Below are positions 48,741 through 59,955 of a DNA stretch of 64,000 bases, piece by piece; position 1 is the stretch's first letter; each line of letters opens with the position of its first letter. A program made the position numbers and the translations under genes. The notes under the pieces were generated by a model. The model did not search any database. It was given only the letters and a program-made list of their open reading frames with translations, and was not told the DNA's origin. Source of the stretch: Acanthochlamys bracteata (Eukaryota > Streptophyta > Magnoliopsida > Pandanales > Velloziaceae); assembly GCA_019914995.1 (NCBI GenBank), contig CM034132.1:6991524-7055523 (forward strand). Direction: 5' to 3'.

Positions 48741-49780
48741 CCGAATGAATGCTAGTGCATTCAGTATTTTTTATAAATTTAGCACTAGATCGTTGCTGTT
48801 TTAGTAATTTCTATTTCAACAATTATGTCATTTACATCATTTAATGGAACAGTACTAAAAAATACACAGAACATGATCTAAGTACCAGAACATTCAACAC
48901 ATAAATAATCCAATAAAAGTAAGTACTCATATTCACTGAAAATACATAAATCAATTACAATTCGGTTTTGAGATGTATCTATACATATATCACCTCACAC
49001 ATTCAATTACGATAATAACAATTCACTTACAACAAAGCATCCCTGCTATATATGAAAACCATCCCTGCAACAAGGAAAGCAAAACAAATTTTATTATGCC
49101 ATATAGAGCATTTTTTTTCTTTAATTTCTACACAAAGGTAGTGAAGACATAATAATATATAGCTACAATATATATGTATCTTGTGAAATCATAATATTCT
49201 TTAAGTACACATGCATAATAGAGCCAAATTTCTCCTAAAATTAATGGATTCACAATACAGCTAGTGGCAACATATACAGAGATGGTACATAACAGAGCTA
49301 ACATTCACATAGAGTCAACATGCATAATAGAACCAAAATGCATAATAAGGTACATTGCACTCTTGAAAAGTACTAATAATACTTCGCTAATAAGAAATGA
49401 CATACAAATGAACTGCAAATAATTAACGACCTAACTAGAGATAATGGATTCATAATGAACTACACATAATGACCTGTCTAGCTCACCTATGTATCAGCCA
49501 TCAATAAGGTAGAGATACACTACTATGAACTTATTACATGAGATTACCTATGCATTTATATATAGTACAACTACACCTATCTCAAATAAAAAATTATACA
49601 TCCAATATTAATCAATAAAAAAAATTAATAAAAAATCATGCTAAAAGAACATATTTTAGTCAAGCAATAAATATATAAATCTCTTCTTTAGTTGAAATAA
49701 AGTAAAAAAAATTAATGAACTTACAATATTGGTGGTCCAGTAGCATTTTTGAGCTTTCCGAATATCTACATTAGAAATGA
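48741..49780. other. AT-rich spacer, perhaps the left part of the CACTA element
   Basis: No gene is seen. A 'cagtactaaaaaata' word at about 48855 resembles the CACTA-type terminus at 53850, but it lacks subterminal repeats and matching flanks, so I do not place the element's left end there with confidence. Confidence 0.3.
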
Positions 49781-51037
49781 TACTTTTTCTTCATTTTCAT
49801 GAAGACGTTGTCTAGTTTCAAACAATTCATTTTGTTGCTTCTCAAGCTCAGACTGTTAGTTTTCAAGTTCAGATTGTTGTTTCTCAAGTTCAACTTATTG
49901 TCTTTCATTTTTTTCCTCTAGGGTTACGAATTCTTGTAGATGAACCAACAAAATAGGTGCTAGGAGGCTTAGATCTATGTCCAAGTACACGAATATACCC
50001 ACGTGCTTTTCCAAGCATCGATAGGCATATATCTTTGTTATAGACATCATTCTCATCCTCTTAGGACTTGATATGTATTTCGACCATTTGATTCTGTATT
50101 TCATTTATAAACCAAAAGTTTATATTAAAACCAAAACTATACCTTCTCCCGCTGTATAGATGCGAAAGTGCGTGAGCTTGTTGTATGCTTATTGTTATTC
50201 TTTGTACGAGCATTTTTTACTTTTTTTTTATTTTTTCTGCATATAACCAATGATAAGAATATTTTTCAGCAATAGATAAAAAGATTATAAGAAAAAATTG
50301 AATAAAGAAATCTTACGATCTATTCTATTGAATCAAACATATCGTATAGCTAGATCCATTGTTCACGCCGAGCTCTATCTATAGAAGGGAAATCCTTATA
50401 AGAGTTTGCTCGAGCTCTATCTCCACCATCGACACTCCTATAGTAGTCATAGCACTCATAACATCAATCTTTATATCTCTCGGATCCGCTATTATGTAAA
50501 CATGCTAAGATTCTAAGATCGGATAAATCTAGCTCAAACTTATCCTGCGATAATAAAAATACTTGTTAACAAATTTTAACCCTTAATTATGTATATTAAG
50601 CCAATATTAAGATACTTGCATCCATCATGGAATAAAATCCCGTTTTTAATAGATTTGTCAATCTTACTCCAATCTTTAATATTCTTTACGAGAGCATCAG
50701 TACGAATCAAGTATGACATCTCTCTTGGGAACCAGATGGCATGTTCACTGATTGGTCTCCATATGCCATCGGAAATTTTGACCTTGATTTTTTTCTTATT
50801 TCTCAATATATATATTTCTAAGTCACTACATTCGTTGCTCGCACGCGGACGTTGCTGTTTGCAGACCCTACTTAATTAGAGGACAACTGTTAGGTTCACT
50901 AATTAGTATACAATAAATTAATTAAAGAAAATAAGCTTACCACTGCTAGAGCCATTAGGATCTTGAGACTCCAAATCAGTGATATTCTGACTTGCTTGTA
51001 GCGACAGTCGTCTTCTACTAGAGATTGCCGGCGCCAT
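49780..51037 (-). pseudogene. CACTA-associated Transposase_24 (PF03004-type) gene, decayed
   Basis: Minus-strand pieces follow the order of plant CACTA-linked Transposase_24 proteins. First comes a start MAPAISSRRRLSLQ at 51037. Next is the core KIKVKISDGIWRPISEHAIW with YLIRTDALV and DWSKIDKSIKNGI (about 50640-50790). Then comes DKFELDLSDLRIL with YRSVDGGDRARANSYKDFPS (about 50345-50560), and finally a glutamine-rich coiled-coil tail of repeated ELEKQQ words (about 49790-49900). Several in-frame stops (for example within the second core block and in the coiled coil) and frame changes show that it is broken. These proteins are thought to act with the TNP2-type transposase. No TNP2 gene is visible here. 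Confidence 0.7.
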
Positions 51038-51219
51038 AAAGATAAACTAATAAGAAACACATGTATACTCCTCCGACAACTTATCGGAATTATATATCCA
51101 ACTCTTATCCATCATATTTCATAAAAAGATACATTAGCCGGAACATCGGAACAGAACACACGTACATTATTACATTCATTTGAAACATATTAGTAACTCT
51201 AATAATAATTAATTAATAC

Positions 51220-51256
<37 letters not shown>

Positions 51257-53580
51257 TATTTGAAACTTATCTTCACTATATTTAGGGATTAGCAGTTGTT
51301 GTATCAAGCAAATTAATTAACAGCTCAAGTGTATGTATCTACTAAAACATAAGTATGAAGTACTTTCACATAAAGAACATACATAATATGGTAGTTCAAC
51401 TATCACTCATGAAATGAAACAAGTATCATGTATGTTTTTATGAAATTAGTGCTTTGATATTATATGTGCAAGTGCTTGTGAATGAAGTTACTTGTAGTTG
51501 AAATTTAAATCTCAGACTTCATGATATAAAAAGAAAGCCAAAATGTTTAATTTGCTGCTGTGTAATCAACAGCAAGGTCACTAACTACATTGTATATGTC
51601 AATTTCAGAAATTAATCATTAGTTGTCTTTTAATTTGTTGTTATCTTATATGTTAATTCATTCATCAACTACAAGAGATATGTATCATATATAAGAGATG
51701 AATAGTTTGCTACTCATATATAATATGTCTTTTTTTTTTCCTGCAAGTTTGTATCACTGATCAATGAACAAGCCTTTACTACTGATATGGTCATCTAGCT
51801 ATATCTCTTTGCCCTAGATCTTATGTTGCTAATTAATTATGACTAAACTAAAAAGTTCTAGATTAAGCCTTAAATTAATTGCTCATCTTATTTTTAATCA
51901 ATCCACATGCAGAAACGAGAATGCTGAATGGCAATGTTTTCCAGTTAACTTGGATAGTTTCGGAAAACTTTCATTGTATAAGGTGAAATCATGGTACATA
52001 GAACTGAAAGCATGGTCTATATATATAAAGCTGAAATCATGGTACATAGAACTTGGTATTAGAGGAAAGAGAAACAATAAAAGTAGAGGAAAATATGTTC
52101 CTTGAAAATTAATGAGTGATTGAATCATAGTGTTTGCATTAACTAATATGTGGTGTTTATATAGAAAAGATCTTCTAGGAGGAACAAAGACTACTTGCTT
52201 ATTAGTAATAGTTTTGAAACAAACAAACATGGAGAAAACTATATTTAAACAATGAAAAAAAAAGTTAAAAAAAAAAGAAGAAACATATGGGTTAGCTCTA
52301 TGAGAGTCATGAGTCTTTAGAAGATAGAATTATAGAACAGTGGTGTTACCATCAAGCTTAGTAGTTAATTTGTTTAGTTTACTTTTGGAATGTCTATCTA
52401 ATAAATGGGTCTGCTTATGTCAGACAAGACAATAATAATGAACCATGTGTTGATTTGATTGGATACTCACAGTATCGATCATCCACATTGAAAATGGTAG
52501 CTTATGTATGGTGATTAATTAAAGCTTATGTAATTGTGATTATGTATATACATATTTATCAACTAAGTAGCTAGCTAATTGAGAGTAGTAGGGAATACAT
52601 CTAATTAAAAGATACGATGAAATGATTGATTGACAGTTAAATAATACTTATGACAAGCTAGCTACTCCATTTTACCAAAAACTAATTTAATTTGCAGTAG
52701 CTTAGGAACGTTGTTCTTCAATTATCTCTTGAAGCACTTAGGCATTTGTTGATATTAATTGCTCTTGATAAAGATCATCCAAACACGCACATTACTAGAT
52801 TCATTATTGATTAATTAAGAAAATGTGTGCTTTCTTATCCATATACATGCATTATTAAGTGGATTGCTGCTGATGGCTAAGTCATTTCAACAAATCATAG
52901 TACATGACGGCTATTTCTAATAGAACATAGAAGATTGCCCCAATGAACCATTCCAACAACAAAGCATTTCTTGTTGGAAAACTATAAATGCAATCCTTCC
53001 AATAATAATGTATTCTAATAGCAATCAAGCTAAACTGCTATGCTATTTCAGGACATCCATCAAAATTTTGAAAATACATTATATTTTCAAAACTTGTAAC
53101 TCACCCAATAAGCATGTTCATTACTAATTAACAACTATAATATGTTATTTTATTCTATCCTATGAGATTAATTAACATACCTGAAATTAATTAACAAACC
53201 AAATCGACAATGTGTTGCTGTTTGTAGCTTTATACTCCTATGATTCAGCTAACCAGTTAAGTAGTAATTGAAGCAACTAACGAGGAGAAGATGATGGTGG
53301 CTCGGGGATGAGAAGATTCCAGCTTGCTGTATGCTTCAATATGCCGGAGATTGGAGGGACACCACGCCAGCGGTAGCAATTGTAACTTAGGACGTGGAAA
53401 AGATAAAGCAATACAAGTGAGTGGGATGTTAGCCGCAGCGAAAATTGAGTACTTTTTTCGCCGATTAGAGATGAAACCTGTAGGGAAGGGCTCACTCGTC
53501 GGAGAAGGAAGTTAGGTTTTCGGCGAGTTAGGATTCATTAAATGAGAAAGAAACAAAAGAGTATTGAACTGGTTAGGTGG
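51038..53580. other. Non-coding interior of the CACTA element
   Basis: There is no gene. It contains the (TA)n tract at 51216-51252, AT-rich sequence, and at 53270-53560 a GC-richer, gene-leader-like segment ('gccggagattggagggac', 'ctcactcgtcggagaagg'). Such a segment next to subterminal repeats is usual at the 5' end of CACTA elements, read on the minus strand. Confidence 0.4.
51216..51252 (+). repeat. (TA)n microsatellite
   Basis: An alternating AT/TA run of about 36 bases lies inside the presumed CACTA element. It is a simple-sequence tract. Confidence 0.95.
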
Positions 53581-53850
53581 AGCTTACTAAAACTGATAAA
53601 TTATCGATGGACTAAAATTACTAACCGGTAATCTTTGCCGATTGGATACATATAGTCAGTAAATAAAATTATTTTTCGACTATAAAATCAGATAGTCGGT
53701 AAATTCGCAATATACCGATTGATAATAGAATCAGTCAGTAAATATATGAATATTACCACTGTATTATATTTAGTCAAAATTTGATGAAATTACCGACTGA
53801 ATAATGTTAGTTGGTAATATTCAGTCGGTATACATCTTATTTTTAGTAAT
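53580..53850 (-). mobile_element. 5' terminus and subterminal repeats of a CACTA (En/Spm) element
   Basis: On the minus strand the end reads CATTACTAAAAATAAG, one base from the classical CACTA start. It is followed by dense copies of 'accgactgaata', 'gtcggtaa' and 'accgattg' in both orientations over about 250 bp. Clusters of such words are the subterminal repeats to which the TNP1-type protein binds. The element extends leftward toward the Transposase_24 pseudogene at 49780-51037. Its other end was not found, so full length and target duplication are unknown. Confidence 0.72.
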
Positions 53851-53859
53851 GATTTCATA

Positions 53860-55300
53860 GAGGGATTGCAAAATGGTCGTAAGGTCGTCGTAACGTATCG
53901 CAGGATCGTAATATTGTCTTAAAGTAGTCATAGTTCTAACATAAAGTGGTAATAATGCATGGTTAAGTGGTCCTAAAGTTCTCATACGCACACTATGAAA
54001 GAAAAGAAAAATAAACTTGAACGATGGAATTTGATTGTCAAAAAAGTGGTTGTATAAATAAATAAAATACAAATACAAATATTATAATGTGATTGAGAAC
54101 AAATTTGTAAATCAAATTGATTTGACTCCATTTGTTTTGAATCAAAATACAATCAAGAGTCTTGTATATACAATATTCACAAATATATTCGTTTGTCTTG
54201 TAAATAAAATTATCTTACATGATTTTGAACATATCGATCTGATATGAAGTATTTGGCCAAAAGTAAGGATAATTCAGTATTATTAAACTCGTTAGGACAA
54301 ACGCTTAAGGTAGAAATAATTCATATGAAACCCACAATTTATGTCAACTTTTTTAAGTAAATCTACATCTTAAGGCATGTTTCAAATGCCTATAACTGAG
54401 TTTCATGAAAGTGAAAAGTAGAGTTTCTTGAAAAATAAAGTGAAAGTGGAGTTTAGTGTTTGTGTTTAAATAGTTTTTGAAAATGTGTTGAAAATTGGAA
54501 GATATAATTGTATTGAAAAATGTGCAAATAAAAAAATTGAAACTAGAGTTCCGCATGTGGAAGTAGAGTTCTGAGTTACTTATGTAATCGAAACATATGA
54601 ACTGTTAGAAACTCAAAATCTGCCAAAAGAAAGTGAAATTACGGACGTTTGAAATACGCCCTTAGAGAAAAAATGTACTCTTGAACTTTTTTGTGTGACT
54701 CATTTTTCAATATATTAGTGACTCCCACTAATATATTATTAAATTAGTCCAGTTTGTATCAAAAAGAAAGAGAGTTATCCTCTCTAAGATAAATCATCTC
54801 TATTTTTGGTCTTGTTCGAAGGGTTGCTACAAACGATTGGGTTTCAAATGAACCATCTCCACCTCAAACGGTTGTCGTAACTGGCTCAATAACACCGCTT
54901 TAACACTTGACAAGGCAAATGCTTTAATGTTCTCATGGTGCAATACTTGCTAGCCATTTGCTCTTTCAAATCTGTATGCTTGCAATGTTTTTAGTACATA
55001 TATTCCTTTAAGGCAATCAAATGAGTAACCTAACAAGAAGCTATGAACTTACGATAACACCACAACGTGCTTACGATCACCGTACAACATACGAGTTATT
55101 CTTCAACGACCCTACGACTATACTACAATAGCATCACAAAATTATGACAAAACCACAATTTGAACACAACCAACATACATATATGAATAATATTCGACAG
55201 TTATGACCTATTTAGACACCCCTACTGCTATACTTAGATCATACAACGACGTTACGAAGACTTTACAACATACGAAACAAACGGCATTGACACATGAGAT
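53860..55300. mobile_element. Probable DNA element with inverted subterminal repeats
   Basis: The left side contains 'ggtcgtaaggtcgtcgtaac' with 'gtatcg' repeats (about 53875-53960). The right side contains the inverse style, 'cgacgttacgaagacttt' with 'acgataacaccacaac' (about 55048-55285). The two ends therefore mirror each other in vocabulary. No transposase is visible and the exact ends are not fixed. A Tourist-like MITE (54373-54661) lies inside it. Confidence 0.45.
54373..54661. mobile_element. Tourist-like (PIF/Harbinger) MITE, 289 bp
   Basis: The 3-base direct repeat TTA (54370-54372 and 54662-54664) flanks imperfect inverted ends AGGCATGTTTCAAATGCC and the complement of GGGCGTATTTCAAACGTCC. 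TTA duplications and ends of this type are the hallmark of Tourist MITEs. The interior is AT-rich and has no coding capacity. Read on either strand the arms would fold back. Confidence 0.75.
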
Positions 55301-55833
55301 AAAAACAAACGTATGTTGTGACAAATGGTGCTTGGGAATTAGTTTCGTTAATAGATGAGATTGAGGGCCGTTGAGATGAATTTTACTGGTGAGTAGACGA
55401 GATCTAGGGCAGATAGGATGAACTTTACTGTGAGGTCTTTAAAACAAAAACAAAAAATTTATAAAAAAGTCTGCATATATTACTATTAATAGAACAAGGA
55501 TAGTCTGGGCAATTCACACCGAAAATAGGTTAGAAAAGTTTATTATAAAATGTTGGCTTAGAAAGTCAAAGTTAACAAAATCAAAAACGTTGGTTCCAAC
55601 AAAAAACCCATAAAAAATCAAATAAGTAAGATTTCAAAATTGATCCAAGCAAAAATAAATTCTTTATCATATTAAAAAATATTTAATAAAATAGTGATTA
55701 TACATGTATAAATATTATACATTTACTACCAATACATAATTTTATTTTTTAAAATTTATTATAATATTAGTGAATTTATCTCAAAATAAATACAAATTTA
55801 GTTCTAATCCCTACCAATATATATAGTTTATCC

Positions 55834-56691
55834 TAGGGGTGACAATATATGACCCGACCCGAAAATACAACCCGAAATCGACATGTTTAATTAGGGTTAG
55901 GGTTGAAAAATTTGATCCATATAAATATCTGGGTTGGGTTAGGGTTGAACGAATTTGACCCGGTTATTAAATGGGTCGACTCGAGTTAACCCGAAATTGA
56001 CCTACCAACTCGAAATGTCACCTTTTGAAGTAACAATTTTTAATTTTTTCTTACAGTATAATAAAATATGGCAATAAAAATAATCGATAATAGTTATTTA
56101 CAAACTATTAAATTATATTGTATTTATAATTAATTTATTATTTTTATACTTTAGTAAAATAGTGTAAGATAAAAATTACAATATTATCGAAAGTATTACT
56201 ATGTAGATATTTTTAATGGCGAATTTAGATTTCGTATAAAGATTTTCATAAAAATTTTGTTAGATAGATATATTTATCAAAATTTTTATCAAAATTTTTA
56301 ATATGTATTTATAATTATAAATTTCAGCTGTTATCATATATTTTTAAAAAATAAAAATAATATTTTTTTGGATATTTTAAATACCGATGAAGATATTAAG
56401 GAATGCATATTTTGTCGGACATAATTATATCTCGTTAGTAAAAATATCGTACACTTCCATTCAAACTGATCTTATAATTTCGTTGAAGCTTAAAAATATA
56501 AAATTAATAATTAATAATTTTAATTATTAAATGGGTCGACCCGAATTTGATCCGGTTATTAGTATGTTGGGTTATGGTTGACAATTTTAACCCGTATAAA
56601 TTCATGGATTAGATTAGAATTAAACGAATTTAATTCAATTATTAAATGGGTTGACCCGAAACCGACCCATCAATTCATATTGTCATCCCTA
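55834..56691. mobile_element. Non-autonomous hAT-type transposon, 858 bp (copy B)
   Basis: A perfect 8-base duplication, GTTTATCC (55826-55833 and 56692-56699), flanks inverted ends TAGGGGTGACAATAT and the complement of TAGGGATGACAATAT. The internal sequence is the reverse complement of copy A at 6078-6930 over nearly its whole length, including the segment around 'atgcatattttgtcggac'. There is no coding sequence. The perfect duplication indicates a relatively recent insertion. Confidence 0.88.
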
Positions 56692-56699
56692 GTTTATCC

Positions 56700-57383
56700 G
56701 CGTTGGATGACGAAGTAGATAAAGCATTAAAACAGGATAGCTGAGGTTTATTTAGTTCTTCTAGTAGACTTATTAGTCAAATACAAAAGGGTTCCACAAA
56801 ACTGAGACTCATTCACTACTCCACTGTCGCGACTCCTTAAATGTTTGCTGACATAAGAAAACAACTTATCTTTCCAAAAAATCAATCAGAAAAAATCTTA
56901 TTTATGTTTAATAAAAATTACTTTTAGTTTATTTTTAATTATATCTAAATATAAATTATTTTTTAACACATTTTTTCTAAATTGTTTTTAATTTTTAACA
57001 ATACTATTTATAATAATTTAATAATTAAGTTTGTAATAATTTTTTTTCTGCTAAAATAACGTATCTTTAGATAAATGAATTAGAATTATTATTGATGCAA
57101 ATTTCTACTCTCAAATTATGAAAGTAATTCTTTAGGCTCGTTAGATTAACATAGATAACAACTCTTTGTTGTCTTATACCGGCTACCATAAGTTCATCAC
57201 GGTAAGTATTGAAATGATTCTAAAGCGATTAGGAATAATGTTAATTTAACTAAAGAACCCTACTTTCTAACTAATTACTATACTATTCAATGATAAAACT
57301 AGAACCGGTAGATCTAGTAATAGTTGGTAGAATCGAATCCAAAACTGTTCGAATTGACAGTTTCTGAATAAACCTAGCCGAAC
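56700..57383. other. Spacer, nothing recognised
   Basis: AT-rich DNA with no repeat or gene that I can support. Words such as 'agaaccggtagatc' near 57300 recall fragments of hAT-type repeats. Confidence 0.4.
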
Positions 57384-58030
57384 AATGGATCTGACTCGTG
57401 AGATCAACAACACCACCATCATCAGCGCTACGGGCAGCTTTTTATGGCATAGAGATGAGATCTTCCAAACATGTGCAAGAAAGCTTCAGGAGCTAATGGT
57501 GAACACTTGAGCTTTCTCTAAAGGCATTGCTTTGTGCATGCCGAGCGAAAAAGACTCATCCTCAACTCATCGGAATGCCTCGAAGAACCTGTTCTCTCTC
57601 AGATATGGTCCATCTTCCCTAATGTTTACTCTATTGGATCTATTCACAAGCCCATATTCTTTTAATAGACTAGCTAGAAAATCATGGGAATGGTATGTAC
57701 CTCCTATCTCGTTACCACTATCACATTCTCACTATCATGATGAAGTTTTTTCAGGTAGCAGCACGTCGTTTACATCACGCGCACATTTCTTCACTAGTGA
57801 GCTTCGGCTTATTCCTGATTTGTCTTCACGTCTTCGGCATGGGCTTGGTGTATCTTATTATGCTCGCTGTTATATCGTTTAATGGCGAACTAACTCGACA
57901 AATTCAACTCCAATTGTTTGAAACATTACTACAATTGTTCGAAACATTATTGGAAACAGATTTAGGTAAAAAATCAGCAAGATTTTGTCCCCATGATGAT
58001 AACTACTATCCGAAGCTAACCGTATAATGC
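57384..58030 (+). pseudogene. Unrecognised gene-like fragment
   Basis: This stretch has balanced base composition and long open frames in an otherwise AT-rich spacer. From 57384 a frame opens MDLTREINNTTIISATGSFL and stops after 43 codons. A frame from 57532 runs 116 codons (MCMPSEKDSSSTHRNA). A third from 57695 contains hydrophobic stretches such as SFGLFLICLHVFGMGLVYL, which could be a membrane segment. The frames overlap and none joins cleanly, which suggests either a decayed gene with lost introns or a captured fragment. I do not recognise the family. Confidence 0.3.
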
Positions 58031-58560
58031 TATAGTAATTCCTAAATTGTACGTCAATATGTTCTTGCTGCCGCTGGGAAGATACACGCTTGAAAAATAC
58101 ACATATATGGATCCTGTATCTTCTCAACAAAATCATAAGTTGGAGTAGTGGAGTAGGTGGAGCAGCAGAGTCAAACAGAAGGACAAAACAAAGTGAATCT
58201 AAGGATTTGACTTTCAAATGCCGAGTTGATCGAACTTGAGCACAGACGAACCAAAAGAACGTAACGAAAAAAGTAGAAACAAACTAATCTAAAAAGATTA
58301 AATTTTATTTAATTTTTCTGATTTACCTGTTCGACCTAATCAATAGATCAATTCAGAACCGACTTTGATCAATTCGAGTCAATTTGCATCGTTTTATATA
58401 GGCGGATTATTTGCAGATGCAACGGTTTAGCTCTGAATCAATAGTTTTCCGATCAATTCGAACAGGTGGATCCAGATCTATTAAGTATCGATCTAGTCTA
58501 GATAATATTTTCGAGTTCAATATAAATTTTTTTACTAATAAAAATTACTTAGAAAGTGCA

Positions 58561-58591
<31 letters not shown>
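58561..58591 (+). repeat. (AT)n microsatellite
   Basis: An uninterrupted alternating AT run of about 30 bases, of no known function. Confidence 0.95.
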
Positions 58592-58593
<2 letters not shown>

Positions 58594-58599
58594 CTTAAG

Positions 58600-59955
58600 T
58601 AGTAAATTAAAATTTTTTAGGAAGACGACTAGAAGGAAACATGAGTTAGATTTTAGAAAGTGTATATATAATCTTATGTGATATATTGCTGATATAGTCC
58701 CTATATATTTTAATCTAAGATAAAAATTTGGTGAGCTAACTGATTAATGTTGATACTGGTGTAATGATGCCGTGTACTATTGTTAAATATATACCAGCTG
58801 ATTAGTTAATTAATGATGAAATACTATTTTTTAAATGCTAATTGATTAAGCCATTGACTATTGTTAGTAGTATTAGTACCGTCAGTTGCATATGAGATAA
58901 TTTTCTTTTAGTATTTCTTCATTCATAATTGAAAATTTTAATAGGGTTAATGGAACTAAGGGCATGTTTAGTTCTTTCTAAAGCTATCTTTCTATTTAAA
59001 AAAACTCACTTTGAATTTACGTTTAAATACAGTTAAAATAAAAATCAAATTATTTTTAATATAATCTACTATAAAAATTAAATTAATATGCTAAGAACTT
59101 ATTTTACTACGATCGAACTAGGTCTGAATGAAATAAGGATGTTTATATATAGGAAGGTAAATTATTGTTAATTAGCTTGTTATGAAACTGTAGTTCTTCT
59201 AGATTTAAAGTACAAGTGTTTGTTTCGTGTGGAAACAGAGCTTCCCTCCCCTCTCCGTCAGCTTGTCCTTTAGGTTCTGTTAGAACGTGTTTGTACTTTT
59301 GAATTAAAGTGCCGTAACCGATTGCGAAACTTTTACTGTAAAAGTAAATTTATGCTAAAAAATATTTGAATAAATTTATACTGTATCATATTTTATAATA
59401 CTAAAAACTGAATCAGGTATTTGGCTAAATTTATATTTATTTCTATATAAGATATATAATGACTGAAATACCCTCTAAATATATAGTAATTGATATATTA
59501 TGAAAATTTTAATTCTTTTTAATATATTATTTATTTTTTTAAAATTTTAATAATTTTATTATATAAAAATTATATAAATAATTACTTATATCAATATTTG
59601 TAAATTTATTAACAAATTATATTATTGATATCAATCAATAATTAATTTAAATAATATTAATTATATAATTACTATAATATTAAATTTGAAAAATATATTT
59701 AAATAATTATTAAAAAATTATATTATTTTGTAAATTTAGTATTATTATGATAAATTAGTAAATAATTTTGATATTAATTTAAGTCTGTATAAATTATAGA
59801 TTTATTTTTATAGTATAAAAATATTAAATAAATATTGAACAACTAATAGATTCAATTGTTAACAATATCAAACAAACCTTAATATAGATATTATACGGTC
59901 ATACATATTGTAACAAAATAAAATATAATCATAAGATCAAACAGAAACACAATAT
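58600..59955. other. AT-rich spacer left of the Harbinger element
   Basis: There is no gene. MITE-like words occur at 58969-59110 ('gggcatgtttagttct') and at 59280-59880 (left 'aacgtgtttgtacttttg', right the complement of 'aaggtttgtttgatattg'). The latter pair could be the ends of a separate AT-rich element or lie near the left end of the Harbinger element. I could not decide. Confidence 0.4.

Noticed and set aside
48855-48875. 'cagtactaaaaaata' as the left end of the CACTA element
   Set aside because: It resembles the right terminus, but there are no subterminal repeats inside it and the 3-base flanks (gaa against att) do not match.
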